Shown here one piece after another: positions 24,901 to 38,671 of a stretch of DNA of 64,000 nt. Source of the DNA: Antedon bifida (taxonomy: Eukaryota > Echinodermata > Crinoidea > Comatulida > Antedonidae); the NCBI GenBank assembly GCA_963402885.1, contig OY727097.1, forward strand, positions 1 to 64,000, written 5' to 3'. Within the stretch, counting starts at the first letter, position 1. Each line of letters starts with the position of its first letter. A model generated the notes under the pieces. That model did no database searches. It was not told the DNA's origin and worked only from the letters and a program-made list of their open reading frames with translations. The position numbers were made by a program, and so were the translations under genes.

Positions 24901-27900
24901 TAAGATAGTAATGATAATGGTATGATGATGATGATGATGATAATGATATGATGATTACAATAAGATAGTAATGATAATGGCTGATGATGATGATAATGAT
25001 ATGATGATCACAATAAGATAGTAATGATAATGGTATGATGATGATGATAATGATATGATGATCACAAGAAGATAGTGATGATAATGGTATGATGATGATA
25101 ATGATATGATAATAATTTGATGATGATAATGGTATGATGTTGGTTATTAATGATTTTTAAACAAGAATTAAAGTTTACTTTTTATGGAATTGATATAATT
25201 GTTCCCAGTTTGCAAACAGCACTTGTGTTTTTTCAACAAGAGCTGGTGGAATAAGATGAGTAAGTGTAGGATTGTGCATCTGGTCTATATATCCAGTAAT
25301 GACTGCTTCCAGTTCAGTAACATACAGTCTCTCAGTTTCTATCAATTCATTCATAACATGCCTGAAAACAATAAAACATTTATTTATGGACTTTAAATTA
25401 AATCTGGAATTAAATGGAACTGAGAACAAAGAAAATTGAAAATAAATTAGAATAAATAAACTGTGATGTTCTTTTACTAATATAATTTTCACAAACTATT
25501 ACCAATGTTAAATAGAATGCATGTTTTAATTAATGATTCATTATTCTCTTATGATAATTCAAGATATGGATAACTGTACTCCACTCATATGTCCATTGTT
25601 ACCGCAATCATATCAATCAATTTAAAAAATGTAACCTTTGACACAACCACCATTAATCATAAACAAGACTCAACCTCCTGTTGATCATCTTTTTATTTTC
25701 TCCTTCTAGAAAATGCATTTAGCCTACTATTTAAATAATTCAAAGATTTATTTGCCATTTATATCATGTTATCAATGAAATATTTGACAGATAATAGAGT
25801 AACCTTAGAGTCCAGTTGCCAATTTACAGTAATATCATCTTAAAATCAACCATTCATAGTGGTATTGATAGTAATATAGAGGGGTACACCTACATGACAG
25901 ACAGGGAGCTGATGGGGTATAACACAATACACTGAGTGAATTCTAAAAAGTCAATAAACTATTGAAAATGATTAAAGTGAATGGATTATTAGTAAAATAA
26001 AAAAAAATCTAACTCGGCCAAGGCTCACAACCGGTAAGAGACAGATTAAATGCAACCGCATTCAAAAATATCAACCAACTTTACTGTATGTTTCTTTCAA
26101 AGAAATTATGACAAATGTTCACAAAGATATCTCATGATAAACAACTTCCTAAAAAAGATATCACTATAATCTTTCTGATTATAGGCTCAATTGTCCCGAG
26201 GAGGAATACCTATTTTCTATGGAGTACTACTGTTTTATTTAATAATCTGTCACTAGGTAAAAGTTTAAACGTCATTTTGCAGCAGTTACTTATTCAATCT
26301 CTCTGAACTGTGTTTTATTGTGCATCGTGACCATGTTATTATGACACAAACTTTACCTTAGAGCATAACAAGATAACATGGCAGAATTGTATTAAACTAA
26401 AAGAAGGATTGAATAGAATGTCTCACCCTCTTTTTGAATTTAGTGAATCTCCTTCTTGACCACACAAATCAGCTGTTGATTCTTCAGAGTCTCTTAGTAC
26501 CTCTATGTCCTGGCAAAATAATAATAATAATTATAAAAAACTTTATGAGAAGATGACCAGTGAACATCATTCAGTCCATGCAACTGTTGTTTAGTGTGTG
26601 CATTAATGTATTCTCGATATTACAAATATACTGTATATTTAAATCGGATATCAATATTTTACTCTCAAATATATACAAGTAGATGAGTTAATAGAGCCTT
26701 CTGGTAGCATTACACACCCAGTATTGATCCTCTTGTCTATCCATCTTCTTACAGAGAATATAAACAAAGGCTAATGATCAGTCTGGTACCATTATACAAT
26801 TACTATCACAAGAACCGTACAAGCAGTAGTATCAGCAACGATACCACCTTCAACTAACACTAGTATCAATAATAATGATGATGTGCATGAGTGAATTTTA
26901 GACTCGTTAATTATTCTGTAGGGTTTATTTTCAAACAGTGTGTCTTTGTCAATTATGGTACTTTGTACTAATAATAATATTTCTGCAATAAAGCAATACT
27001 GTAATTGTAAAATAATACATACATAATAGAACAGAATGATGCATTGTCATGGTGATGAGGAGGGAAAGGCTTTGAACAAAGCTTTGTATAAAGAAATATT
27101 CCTGATGGTTTAAAAACTAATTAAAATGAAAATACATTAACATGAATAATTCCTCTTGCTGATATTGATTACAAGTACATCTTGAATATTGCTGTTCATG
27201 CAAAATAGACTACTGGCAAAAAGATGTTGAATTATAGATTCTAAAAGTTCAACGTTAATTTAATGCTTCATTTGCAGAAATCTCTTGTTTAAAATCTAAT
27301 CCTGTGCTATTATCTTATCATTTAGATTTTTTTTTAACATTATATACTGACGACTGATAATTGAAAGATAATGTTATAATTTTTTTCGAAACAATTAATA
27401 CCTATATTAGATGGCCATATAATATGACAGAACCAGCATGTGCAATAAACAAATTAAATGTAGAATTATAAAATGTTAAAACCTTGTAAATAGTTAGAAG
27501 GGAATATTCTGAAATAAAATAATGTGTAAACCTTTTTAGCTGCTCTTGGAGTCCTTGGTAAGACTTTCTTTTTCTCTCTCAAAGGCGAGACAGGTTCAGA
27601 CCTCCTCTGGCTCAAAGGTGATAACTTATTTGTGATTTGGTTTGGTTTTCTCATTTGCAGAGTAGTCTGTGGTGCAACCATTACCACTGGTTGTTGCCGC
27701 TCCAGCTTGGCAGCAATCTTCTTTAAACTTTCACGCCGTTTCTCAAACATATTCTTTACATCTTCCATTTTTGTTACGACTTCTGTCACAAGTGCCTGGG
27801 TAAGTGAAAATAAGTATTAAGAAGTATTTGGAGTAACAAATTTGGGTTTTGTTGTTTTTGTTGTCATTATTGTATATTTTATACATTAAAAAATAATGAT

Positions 27901-30900
27901 TAAAAAATATTGTATATAAAATGTGTTAGTGAAGGGTGCATATTACTCTTGTTGACACTCTCTTGCACACCTACAGTTTCAGCATGACCACAACATTCAC
28001 AACTATTCACAGAGGAATTTGTATTTAATTTTAAAATAGGTGAATATCTCACTAAAAGTGTGATTGGTAAATACTGGGGCTTAGAAACAAATCCTGACAT
28101 AAAGCTACCATTTGGATACCTTAAATGGATTAGTTGGCCATTTTTAAAGATAGATTAGTAGTCAACAAAAGCGGTTTAATTATTACATTCAGAAGAATGT
28201 TATATTAGAGTGCTTTGAAAAAAATAATCATATATAATACACATTTACACAACTTTAGGCCTATACAATTGGACCATAGTAAACACAACAATATTATTTT
28301 TTAAATCTACATTTAATTTATATATAACATTATTTAATGAGAGCTAATGCTGTACTATGAATGTATTAAGACTAAGTAGGATTAGATTGGATTAGATCAT
28401 GCCTATTGATTAGACTACCTGATTGCCCGTTTTTTGGTATATGGCCGCCTGACAATGACGTGTTGAGCATCGTCTAGAGGGGGGCCGTCCGGCCCAGCTT
28501 GTACCATGCATGATAGAATCCAAAAGTTCTTTTGATGCTTTCTAACATTTAACTTACTCTTTTATTTATTGACTCATTTCCCCTTTAAATCTGCCCGTCT
28601 CTGTATTCCGATATAACCGCTGTTAAGACTCAGCCATTATGATAAATAGGGGTTTTTGATTGTTTTCACTACCCTAGATCAATCAATGAGTCATGCAATA
28701 TTTCAACACAACAGGTGATGGTCTTAAAAGCCAATTGTAATGGATTATCATCGTCATGGTTACAGGGGAACTATGAACGTATGATCATAGAACTTGTGTA
28801 TAATAATTTTCATAATTTATATAATCATAATTTAATTAATAAAATAATATTGAATACAAAGTAAAATGTGTTTTTTTTTGTATGCTGTACATTGTCAGTA
28901 CCGTATGTTATTACAATTATTATTTTAGAGTTTACAGTAGTTTAGACCCTATCAAAAAAACATCTATCCAAAAAAGAAACGTTGCTACTATAACAAAATA
29001 ATATATAATAACACCAAAATAATCATCAATAAAATAACATGATATCTGAAATTTTAAATCCCGAAATAATGTTTTTTAATTTATTATTTGTTTTTTACCT
29101 ACTGTTCACCAAAGTATGAATACCACTATATCTGAATCTTTTACTAACACTTTAATGTAGATGGTTCAAGATTTTGTGAGTATTAAGGTTTGCTAACAAT
29201 ACAGAGACTATGAATCTTTTACTAACACTTTAATGTAGTATTAAGGTTTGCTAACAATTCAATTACCTGTTTCTGCATTACCCAGAAGCAGCAGCTCTGC
29301 TTGTCAATTTTAAAATAATAAAAAATATTTCATATTTATTTGTTCATATCATAAAAGAACGAAAGAAATAAAAAAAAGCTAAATCAATTTCATGCAAGCG
29401 ATAATTTAGTCTAAAAAATATTGAAATCCTAGTATTTGAACTCTAACCACCATCGGGAACCAAACCAACACATTCAGCTTCACTCCCTAGCATCGTTTAA
29501 CTCTAACCCAAGCCAACACATTCAGCTTCACTCCCTAGCATCGTTTAACTCTAACCCAAGCCAACACATTCAGCTTCACTCCCTAGCATCGTTTAACTCT
29601 AACCCAAGCCAACACATTCAGCTTCACTTCCTAGCATCGTTTAACTCTAACCCAAGCCAACACATTCAGCTTCACTCCTTAGCATCGTTTAACTCTAACC
29701 CAAGCCAACACATTCAGCTTCACTCCTTAGCATATTGGGGGCGAGAGGGCAATAATATCATAAGACTCAGCAGACCTGATATTCTATTATCTAGAATAGT
29801 TTAAATATAAAATATTAATTTCTAAAAGACATGCAAAAAAATCGGTCAATGGAAAAATAGAACAATAAAACTAGATTGTACTTAAAAAAAACAAAATGGA
29901 TATTTTCTATTGCAATATCATGTACTATTTTCTAAAAAGTAATAAGTAAACGAAAGTAGAACAAACATAAACTGGGAGCAATTTTTTTAATTATTAAAAT
30001 AAACTGTTAAAATGTTAATGTTCATTGAATGTTGCGATGCATACTACTGTATACAAATTCACTTTTCACTCTTCTGCAATTCACAAAATCACAATAATAT
30101 TATTGAAAAAAAAACAAAAAAGGATTAATATTACATGCATTAATATTACATGCATTAATATTACATGCATTATAATTAATAAAATATTGTAATTCAGCAG
30201 TGAAAGTGCACAATTAATTCTATAATATCTATAAACAATCTACAGAGGGTGCTGTTTAGTTTTACAATGATGACAAATTGTTGTTTTAGTCTTTTATATT
30301 GAGTTTTCCAGGGTAATCATTGATGTACAATTTTGTCAACAAAATAAAACTCAAAAGCAGGTCCTGCTTTCTTCCATGATACCATTCAAATAATTTAAAT
30401 AAACCAAATTTAAAATAATGTGTTTTCGTGCAAAATAAATAAAACAAACCTCTGCATGTTCTCGCTGTGACTGCTTACTCTAAAATTAAAAACCAGAGTG
30501 AATATGAAGTGAAAGACGTTTTGTGTCTAGGACATATCCAGTACATGCAATTGATTATAACTATGTACACTGATTACAAGCTTACTAAGCAAAAACTAAA
30601 GAAATTATTATGATTGGTTTAATTAACATTTCCTTGGCCCAATGCATACTATGAGTATGAGGAGGTGGAACCATGAGCTACAACATGCACTAGAGAATAA
30701 TAATGAAAATGATTAAGCCAAACATATATATGATGATGATGTTTACTGATGATCATCATGATTGAAGATTACAATGGTGATAACAATAACATGATCATAA
30801 TAATTTCCAAATTGAAAGATATGGATTATATGATTCAATCATTTCCATAAAAAAGTTAATAGTATAAAGTTACCGATAATTCTGAGTTAAGGATGTCCGA

Positions 30901-33900
30901 GAACATTGTGTGGAATTCTTTAGGATTGCTGAGTTTGAGTTCCTTACAGTTTTCAAGGTATGCATCAATGTTTTTTAACCCCTGGTCAACCCCTTCCTTT
31001 GTCTGACATGTGTCAATGTCTTGTGATGCTAGTACTTCCATTCCTTTTGAACACCATTGTTGGGCCTATAATTGAGTACACATTAAATTACTGAATACAT
31101 GAAAGAGGAAAACATTGAATTCAACAAATGTGTGCACATTATGTGTTTGTTAAACAAAAGATAGAAAATTATATACTTTAGGGTAGGTTCAACTACTGAC
31201 TGATAGAGTACCTTATGTATCCTTTGATGTAATTCTAATGATTTGCTTAACACAATTGTTCTTGTAAGTGTTTTCCTTTCAATGTCTTCAATTAATTCTG
31301 AAATGTCTTCACACTTTGGTCGGATACAATCCCCAGCATAGTTTTCCTGAGTTATCAGCTCTATACCCTCACTACGAAGTTTTTCTGCAGATTCAAATGC
31401 AGGCTGAAAAACAAAAACAAAAATTATAAAAAATCACTCAAAAACTGAATGAAGTGCTGTACTTAGCAAAATATATCAATCATAAAACATTATTCAGAGA
31501 GAGAGGGCTCACTACTTCATATTTTGTAAGGATAAATGGAGGGGGGAATAACCTGCAACTTGCAGCTACTGGGCTGAATTGCGCACAGGTGTCAAAGACA
31601 CACACCACAACTTTCTTCTCCTTTAAGGGTCCCCTAGTGTCGACTGCTGCCTTCAAATGGCGTGTTATTTAATATTTCGTATGAAAGATACAGGTTAGTA
31701 AAAAAAATAAAAATTTTCCTTTTTTTTTATTTGTGAAGTTATTAATGAACCGATTTTAGTATATTTACACTGAAAAATTCAGAATGATAACTTCAAAATT
31801 GTAGGCGTTATCGTGCTAACATACAAACAAAGCACGTACTTATAACAATAATACTAAATGACAATTTGTTTCTGGTTTAAGGAGGACAAAATGCGTACTT
31901 CATTTTAATTACAAATTAATCAAATATAGAGGTGGCTAACTTGAAATGTTTTAATAAACTTTAAAATTAATTGAATCAGAAAGTCAACTTACATGTGTAT
32001 TTCCTTCAAATTCATTGTGTAATGTTGATAATCTCTCAACTGAAGCAACTGAGTCTCCAAGCTCATTAGCATCATTGATTTTGTATAGGTAATTATCAAG
32101 AACTAATTTCACCTATAAACATCAAACATTGTCATATGAAATATGGTAAGTTTATTATAAATTGTTTTTAGTTGTATATTCAACCTCGTATTATAATTCC
32201 ATTATACAGTTATTTCACAAACCTGTTTAAACTGATAATCAAACCTTCTGTAGTCAACACACTGCATCAGCTTAATCTTGTGTCCTTCCCAAAACACATC
32301 AAATGACTTCTCTGTTTCCTCTAATTGCACTAATAATCTTTAAGAAAAAATCAATAACTTCTTGAACAAATATTAATAATAATAAATAAATAAACCTGAA
32401 TGCATAAATAATAAGCATAAATTAACTAACTACTGAAACTAAAAATTAACTAAATAATTGAGTTGAAACAAGTATAATACCAAATGGAAATGGCATTTTC
32501 ATATAATGTTGCATGCACTACATAGTATTAACACAGTATACATATATAATATACACATTTTTAAAACACATTTGAAGCTTTCATATTTATTCATATCTTA
32601 TCATAAAACAATACCATAGAACAACCAAGAAGAATTTATTATTAATTTAAAATCACAAACAAAATACCACTGTAAACAAAAATTAAAAGCCCTATTTTTG
32701 CATAAAGTATGTTGTCCACCGTTTGTATCTCAAAACCATTATCTGCATTTACCAGAATATAAAATCAAGAAATACCGGACTTTGCAAGTTAACATCAGGT
32801 GGTTTGAGTTAACATCAGGTGATTTGAGTTAACATCAGGTGATGTGAGTTAACATCAGGTGATTTGAGTTAACATTCAGGTGATTTGATAATAATGCCAA
32901 TAAATCAGTTTATAGAAGCTGATGACAAAATTCAGTTGGTAATTGTAAATTTGTAAAATATTGTAATGATTAGGCTCCTAACATTAGCATTATGAGTACT
33001 TTTAAAACTGTACTGCCCTCACATTCTTAGTCTACAAAATAACTTTTAACTTGGATAAAATGTAAAACATAATAAAAATGAATTTCTGCAACTAAATGAA
33101 TGAAACTGTATAAAATAATAGCATGCAAAGATTAACACTAAACAAATTGTTACATTCACTAATACTTACTTATTCTGAATATCTCCAGCACTTTCATTTA
33201 AAAATTAAAATAAATAATGTAACATTAACATAGAAGTATCAATCAATAGAGTATTATTATAAAAAAAACCTAGTAGAATTAAAAACCAAAAAAATAGCCT
33301 CCTTAATAAAGCAGGCAACAAATCTTATAGTCATTATGGGTTTATAGAACTAACAACTTACATAAATAAAAATGTAATAATACCTTTCAACAGCACAGAC
33401 ATTGGAGAGTTTATCTGGGTTGAGTTTAAAGGAAGCTGTGTCTTTGGAAGGCTTGCGTATACAACCAAGTAACGTTTCACCATGGCGTCTTGTACTTAGG
33501 ATATCTTCTTTCATCTCATTATGTTTTACCGTGTGGTCGTGTAACATCAACTTAGCTGCATCAAGATCATTTGGAAGCTCATGTTGGTTCATTTCATCAG
33601 ATATTGCTTGCACAATTGTTGAAGTCTCGCTGCAATTTGCTGCAAATCTCTCAATAGCCTTTCATGAATAAAACAAACCAGGTGAATGGTATATACAATC
33701 TAAATAAATTGCTTAGCACCTCTATACATTAATTATTTATTTATTTTATTTTTATTTTTTTATATTTCTGGATAACGAATACACTACTCTATCTTGATAA
33801 AACTCTTAATTTAAAACATTAAATACCTGGTTATGCAACTTATTATATTTTACTACTAAATTAGTTCTATTTCAATTAATGCACTGTACTTAAATATACA

Positions 33901-36900
33901 GCATATAAACATAATGAATACATGGAGGAAATTGTTACCATTCGATCCTCAATCCAAAGTTGTAGATTGAATCTTATTGTGCCTTTGAAATCAGTTGTTA
34001 GCTGTGAAGGGTCTATGTGTGAATGTAACTCTTCAATCGTATCAAGTAAAACCGTCTGAAGAAATAAAACTTGTTACAGTAAATATAATAATATCATTTT
34101 CATAACATGGTAATATTATAATCATGGTGTGTCACTACTATCAGAGATTTACATCCTAAATTGATCTTGAGCAGACTCTTTTAATTCAATTTAAAAAACT
34201 TTACAATTCCTTTGGTCATGGCAGGCTCACAAAAGTAGACAAATATCAGTAAAATAGAACAAACATTGATATGATGAATTTGCAGTTAACAGTACCATTA
34301 CTAATGAAAACAAATTGCAGTTAACAGTACTATTACTAATGAAAACAAATTGCAGTTAACAGTACCATTACTACAGTAATTAAAAAAGATAAATTTTCAG
34401 GCTACAGTTTAATAAGTATTAAGAGATGTACCTTGAAGTTAAAATCATCTTTTACAAGACTATATCCGAAATCAGAGAATTTCCTTGCAAACCATCCACA
34501 AGGCTTGATGATATAGATGCACTGCATACTACCTGGAAACAAACCCTGAAATGGAAATAACGCAATAATGAGTGAATACATCCATTATTGAGTAATTCTT
34601 CTGATTTAAAGTTTGTTGGTTGGTGAAATTTCCTAATTGGTAATTAGTTTAAACCATCTAGCATTAGTTAATTTTGATCAAAATTGGAGAAATTAGAATT
34701 TTTAAAAAAAATGTTTTGACTCTTTCAATGGGAAAAATATATAGATCATCAAAATACTGAATTCACTGATTTATGGTTGCTGTACACACATCATGCTATG
34801 CGATAACATTCATTTCCTTGTTATAGTATTGAGTGTATAAGAGAGGAGGTGTAGTGAAGCTATTGCTATTAATTGATAGCTTTCAGGGAAGCTGTAAGAC
34901 ACATAATTAATCATGAGTGAAGCATTCTAAACAAGTAGTAACATACCGATATCCTGTACAGAAGTGTCTTAACACTACTCCATGACTCATTCCGACGATC
35001 AGCTATGATTGCAAATCCTCTGTCAGCTTCAATCATACTATTAGACATTATCAGCAATGAAAAAAAATGATAAGATTAGTGAAGTCATTACGATGATAAT
35101 CATGCCAGACATCATTTTGTGAATTTTGATTAAACATACTTCCCAAGACATTTTTTTCAAAAGAAAGTTAAATTGGCTTTTCTTTTATGCAAAAGTTTAC
35201 AGTATGCTATAAATCTGTTAGCATACAATGCAGTAATTATTAATGATGTATAATCCATTTAAAATAATTGTTTAATTTGGAAGAGAAAGGGTCTGGTTGG
35301 ACTAATGGGATGAACAAGTCCAGTAAGAGAACACTCCCTTGCTCAATTGATTACATTAGGAGATATAATTGGAATAGGCCTAATTCGTACAAACTAATTT
35401 TGAACTGCATATTTTGAAAGAGAAAGGGTCTGGTTGGATTTGGAAAGAAAGATCCACTAGTATTACAGAAACACTCCTTGCACTCTATGAGTAGAACAGT
35501 TATTGATGGTACACCACTACAGGTTTGTTCTGTATCAAAATTGTATAAAAGGATAAGAATTTTTACAAACATTTCTGTGTAACAGAACCATTAAATAGAA
35601 ATTGTAACATGCAATAGAACCTACCCTACTGTAATGATACCAAATTAATCAAATGACAAAGACTGTGTTATAATGATGATTAACTCTTTGTGATAGAAGA
35701 ATTTGAATAATTTTTTAATTGTGATTTCATTTTGATATCATCTGTTAGCACTGTGCTGCTTGCCTATGAAATTACGTGTTTAATTACTTCTTCTCATGGT
35801 ATGGCCACAACAAATATAGTGAGCCTTTATTATGGCTATTGCTAACCCCGCAAATGATGTTTTACCCAACAAAATAGTTTTTGTATTTTTAATTAGCAGT
35901 TGTACACTACATGATCCAATACGTTGGTATTCGTTCATTATGGTTTGCAGGTTTTAGCAAACTATCTACAGACTATAAAAATCTACAGTATGTCATGCAA
36001 TTTGCTGTTAAGGTGATAGAAGGAAAATATGCTCTCCTGAATATAACCCATATGGTGCATTAATCATGAATTCAGTATCGGCTTGAGATACTGTCAGTTT
36101 GTGTAAAAAAAAGAAATAAAAATAAATAAATTAATAAATCTGAACACAGTATAAAGGAGAAAAAATGAAATATAAATATAAATGTTTTAAGGAATAAGAG
36201 TAGGTACTGTAGATTCAATGACTGTGAACAAGAAAAAAAAATAAAACAAGCACCAGAAAGATATAATTTTTGTAAAGTAACTACAATCACCAAAGATGAA
36301 AGCCAGTCAAACAATAATCAATCAAAATAATAATAAATAAATTTCATGCAAGTACCTCTCCTCATAATTTCGAAGGAAGCTGCGATGTAATAGTTGACAA
36401 AATAACACAGAACTGCATGTTTATTTACTGAATGTATTTAAGTATTAGTACAAATGAAATATTTCCAGAGTGAACAACCTGGTAATAGTTTGGAATGAAA
36501 AGATTTATGCATGAATTGAAATGAAGATTTAATTATTATCAATTAAAGCATTTCAAGTTTTAGTATCCTACTTTTAGTATATTAGTTTAGTTTGTTTCCT
36601 TGTGTTCAAATACATCAATACTGATAGCAGGCCTACATACCTGGGCACCCTTGTTAGATACATCATTAGTTGAACAAATCCGTCATCAGAGAGAGCAGTA
36701 AACTTCTCTGTATCCGGTAATGTGATGATTGGAAGACCTGCTGATGTTCGTCCTCCTGAAGTTTGAGAAAAATGCATACATTAATAAGGGTTAGTATCAA
36801 TAGAAATGTATCCATGCTTTGTGATTTCCCATAGTGGAACCATTTTAATTCTATGTAAACCTGATAGTGATACTAAAGGAAGTGTACAAAAACTTTTACA

Positions 36901-38671
36901 ACTTATCTTCAATGGAGTTTTGAAAATACAATACAAATAATAACTCTTTTAATAACCTGAACAAGCAAATGATAAAACCAATTCAGTATTGAATTTATTA
37001 AAAGGAAGAATTATCAAAAGTCATTTCAAAATAAACATGATTTAATTTGGTCTATTCAATAACAATGAAATGAAGCAGAAAATGACTTTATGGGGAAAGG
37101 ATAGAACATTTCAAAAGCTTACTCAAACAGATTGATTGAGTGTTTACTGTACCTGCCAGGTACTGTACCAAACTATTCTTTGATTAATTGATTGATTGAT
37201 TGATCAATTGCCTACCTGACAGATACCCAACTCCATCTTGCATAATCTGTGCCACATGCTTTATGCTCACCTCCATCTCCATTAATTTCTTTAGGTGATC
37301 ATCGTCTACAAAAAGAAAAACAAATTACGCATTTTTAAAATTTCATTACCAAATCAGATACTTTAATAGTAGGCAAATAAACAATGTCAACTAATAATGT
37401 TTGATAATTGAATCAATGTACCACAAAGTGATGTAAACCAATTGGTCAGATGTTTGCCCTACTCGGATGTAATTTGTATACTTTATACTATTAAGTACAT
37501 TAAGAATACTGGAGGTTGTGCGTTCGAGTCCCACCCGAGTATTACTTATTATTAGTATTTCAATGTACTTATATTATTATGTACTTATTATAAGTATAAA
37601 GTACAAATTACATTAGAGTAGGGCAAACATCTGACCAACTAACCAAACATGTAAAAAAAAAATATGAACAATTCACATTATTAATCAATAAGTCGCATCA
37701 TTTGACATATAAATACTTTTTGGAACCAGCTGGGGTTCTGGCCTTTAAGGTTAACACAGTTGTTTACAAAATACAAATTGCAAAATGAGTCATGTCTAGT
37801 ATTCCTTGGCAATTAGATTGTAGTATACAGTAAATCCTATGTGAAGATCTAAAATGTGGGAACAATCCTTTATTTTATATGTAATTGTTAATTCAGGTAC
37901 TGTACAAGTATAAGGAAATGTAACAGGAAGTTTGGGATTGGCAAACACAAACAGTGAATTCTGCACAATTAAATTGTATTTCTACAAGTCCTATACAGTA
38001 CAACAGTACAGTAGTATAGTAATTTCAAAATTATTATATACAACTCTTAGTCTTAGTGTACAAAATTGTACGGGTTAAATCAGGATAATATTTGAAAGAG
38101 TTGAAAGATGGTGTAGGTCTACTGTTAACGAGACAAAGCCAAGTTGACAGCATTAAAATGATGAAAAAAAGGATTTTCCCCATTCAAATACAAAACATTC
38201 ATTTTTGTTTTATTGGTTTCTTATTGCACAATAGGCCTATTCAGGCCCCAATTTTTTGTTACAAAAAAGTGAATGATCTAATTCAATCATTGAAATGGGA
38301 AAATAACCAAAATTAACAAATCCAATTCATTTGTGACATCACTACAACTATTTAAGATTAACTTGACTATGTGACGTATACAAGGTATATCCAATCCAAC
38401 ATAATGACTTAAAACATATATATTCTATGATGCTAATTTTAAAGACAAAATCTATTTAACTTACAAAATAAATAAAGAATAGATGTTCCACCATTTTCAA
38501 TTCATCAAACTGTTTTAATAAAATTAAAAATCAAATTTGATATTTGATACCAAACTTACTAATCCTTTTAGAGTATGAGCTTATCTCCTGTAAGGTGTTC
38601 CACTGGAAGAGGAAGCTAGCTAATGCTAACGTCCGGCTTAAAATATCTTGAAATAGAAACACGGGCACCAT
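18979..38671 (-). CDS. MCF2L: Guanine nucleotide exchange factor DBS (MCF2L orthologue)
   Basis: Activates Rho-family GTPases (Cdc42/RhoA in mammals). Twenty-five exons give 1139 aa: 38671-38560, 37305-37216, 36755-36641, 35037-34947, 34545-34432, 34055-33939, 33658-33384, 33190-33170, 32337-32223, 32112-31993, 31403-31212, 31065-30874, 27795-27532, 26509-26427, 25361-25179, 24406-24337, 23107-23009, 22770-22678, 22415-22089, 21977-21885, 21802-21724, 21352-21301, 21196-21016, 20668-20443, 19094-18979. Sec14 domain about 68-213 (MMYLTRVP); spectrin-like region about 214-518 ([20 protein letters not shown]); DH from about 635 ([16 protein letters not shown]); PH about 800-948 ([13 protein letters not shown]); acidic linker ([14 protein letters not shown]); SH3 about 1027-1101 ([11 protein letters not shown]). 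Domain order and size match human MCF2L. Exon 8 is only 21 nt. The exon 19 donor (GTTCGT) and exon 13 donor (GTTTAC) are weak. The last exon adds an Arg-rich tail. Several other first exons are possible. Confidence 0.94.
19250..19500. repeat. Short tandem repeat, ACTGTACATAATAATTAATC-like
   Basis: About ten irregular copies of a unit of roughly 24 bp built on AATACTGTACATAATAATTA, in the last MCF2L intron. Confidence 0.85.
19971..19988. repeat. Interstitial telomeric repeat
   Basis: GTTAGGGTTAGGGTTAGG, three units in G-strand orientation, inserted between two copies of CTGTGAAACATGAGTT (19959 and 19991). This lies in the last MCF2L intron, about 18 kb from the true telomere array. Confidence 0.85.
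21380..21660 (-). mobile_element. LINE 3' end fragment in an MCF2L intron
   Basis: On the minus strand the sequence encodes a tail containing [20 protein letters not shown] before a stop, then about 200 bp of 3' UTR ending in (ATCCTTGT)n. An arginine-rich C-terminus and a short terminal microsatellite are typical of CR1/L2-type LINEs. It makes up most of the 371-bp intron between MCF2L exons 21 and 22. Confidence 0.6.
23400..23570 (+). mobile_element. LINE-like 3' tail
   Basis: The block with GGGCCCCAGTGGAAAGCAGT, GGGTTACCCTCTTTAAGG and AATAAA followed by a pure A run resembles the 3' UTR and tail of RTE/CR1-like retrotransposons. No coding part is attached. It lies in an MCF2L intron in antisense orientation. 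Confidence 0.5.
24460..25140. repeat. ATGATGATA-rich compound minisatellite
   Basis: About 680 bp made of a 55-70-bp unit: CACAATAAGATAGT, then GATGATAATGGTATG, then a variable number of ATG/ATA triplets. It fills the MCF2L intron between the first two DH-domain exons. Reading frames of I, S and Y through it are artefacts. Confidence 0.93.
29436..29735. repeat. 48-bp minisatellite with TCTAACCC, about 6 copies
   Basis: Unit contains CCAACACATTCAGCTTCACT and CGTTTAACTCTAACCCAAG. The copies are nearly identical and open one reading frame on the + strand, which has no other coding sign. It lies in a long MCF2L intron. Confidence 0.94.
30128..30175. repeat. 15-bp direct repeats, 3 copies
   Basis: Three adjacent copies of TTAATATTACATGCA in an MCF2L intron. 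Confidence 0.85.
30450..30479 (-). other. Candidate 30-nt cassette exon of MCF2L
   Basis: Between an acceptor (TTTTAG) and a donor (GTTTGT) lie ten in-frame codons, [10 protein letters not shown]. It would enter between the exon ending NSELS and the exon starting ALVTEVV. Skipping it gives the spacing seen in human MCF2L, so it is best read as an optional insert in the linker before the DH domain. Confidence 0.45.
32790..32890. repeat. 20-bp minisatellite, 5 copies
   Basis: Five copies of GTTAACATCAGGTGATTTGA with single-base changes, in an MCF2L intron. Confidence 0.92.
34283..34377. repeat. 36-bp minisatellite, about 2.6 copies
   Basis: Unit starts GCAGTTAACAGTACCATTAC and ends with GAAAACAAATT. 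It lies in an MCF2L intron. Confidence 0.88.
37443..37637. mobile_element. Foldback element with tRNA-like core
   Basis: Terminal inverted repeats of about 45 bp (TGGTCAGATGTTTGCCCTAC at the outer end) bracket 195 bp in an MCF2L intron. Inside, TACTCGG at 37460-37466 can pair with CCGAGTA at 37535-37541. GTTCGAGTCCC at 37522-37532 is a good B-box/T-loop. The D and anticodon arms are not clear, so this is a tRNA remnant or look-alike inside an inverted-repeat element. Confidence 0.65.

Noticed and set aside
29436-29804. 122-aa plus-strand frame with [16 protein letters not shown] repeats
   Set aside because: It is the translation of a 48-bp minisatellite within an MCF2L intron.
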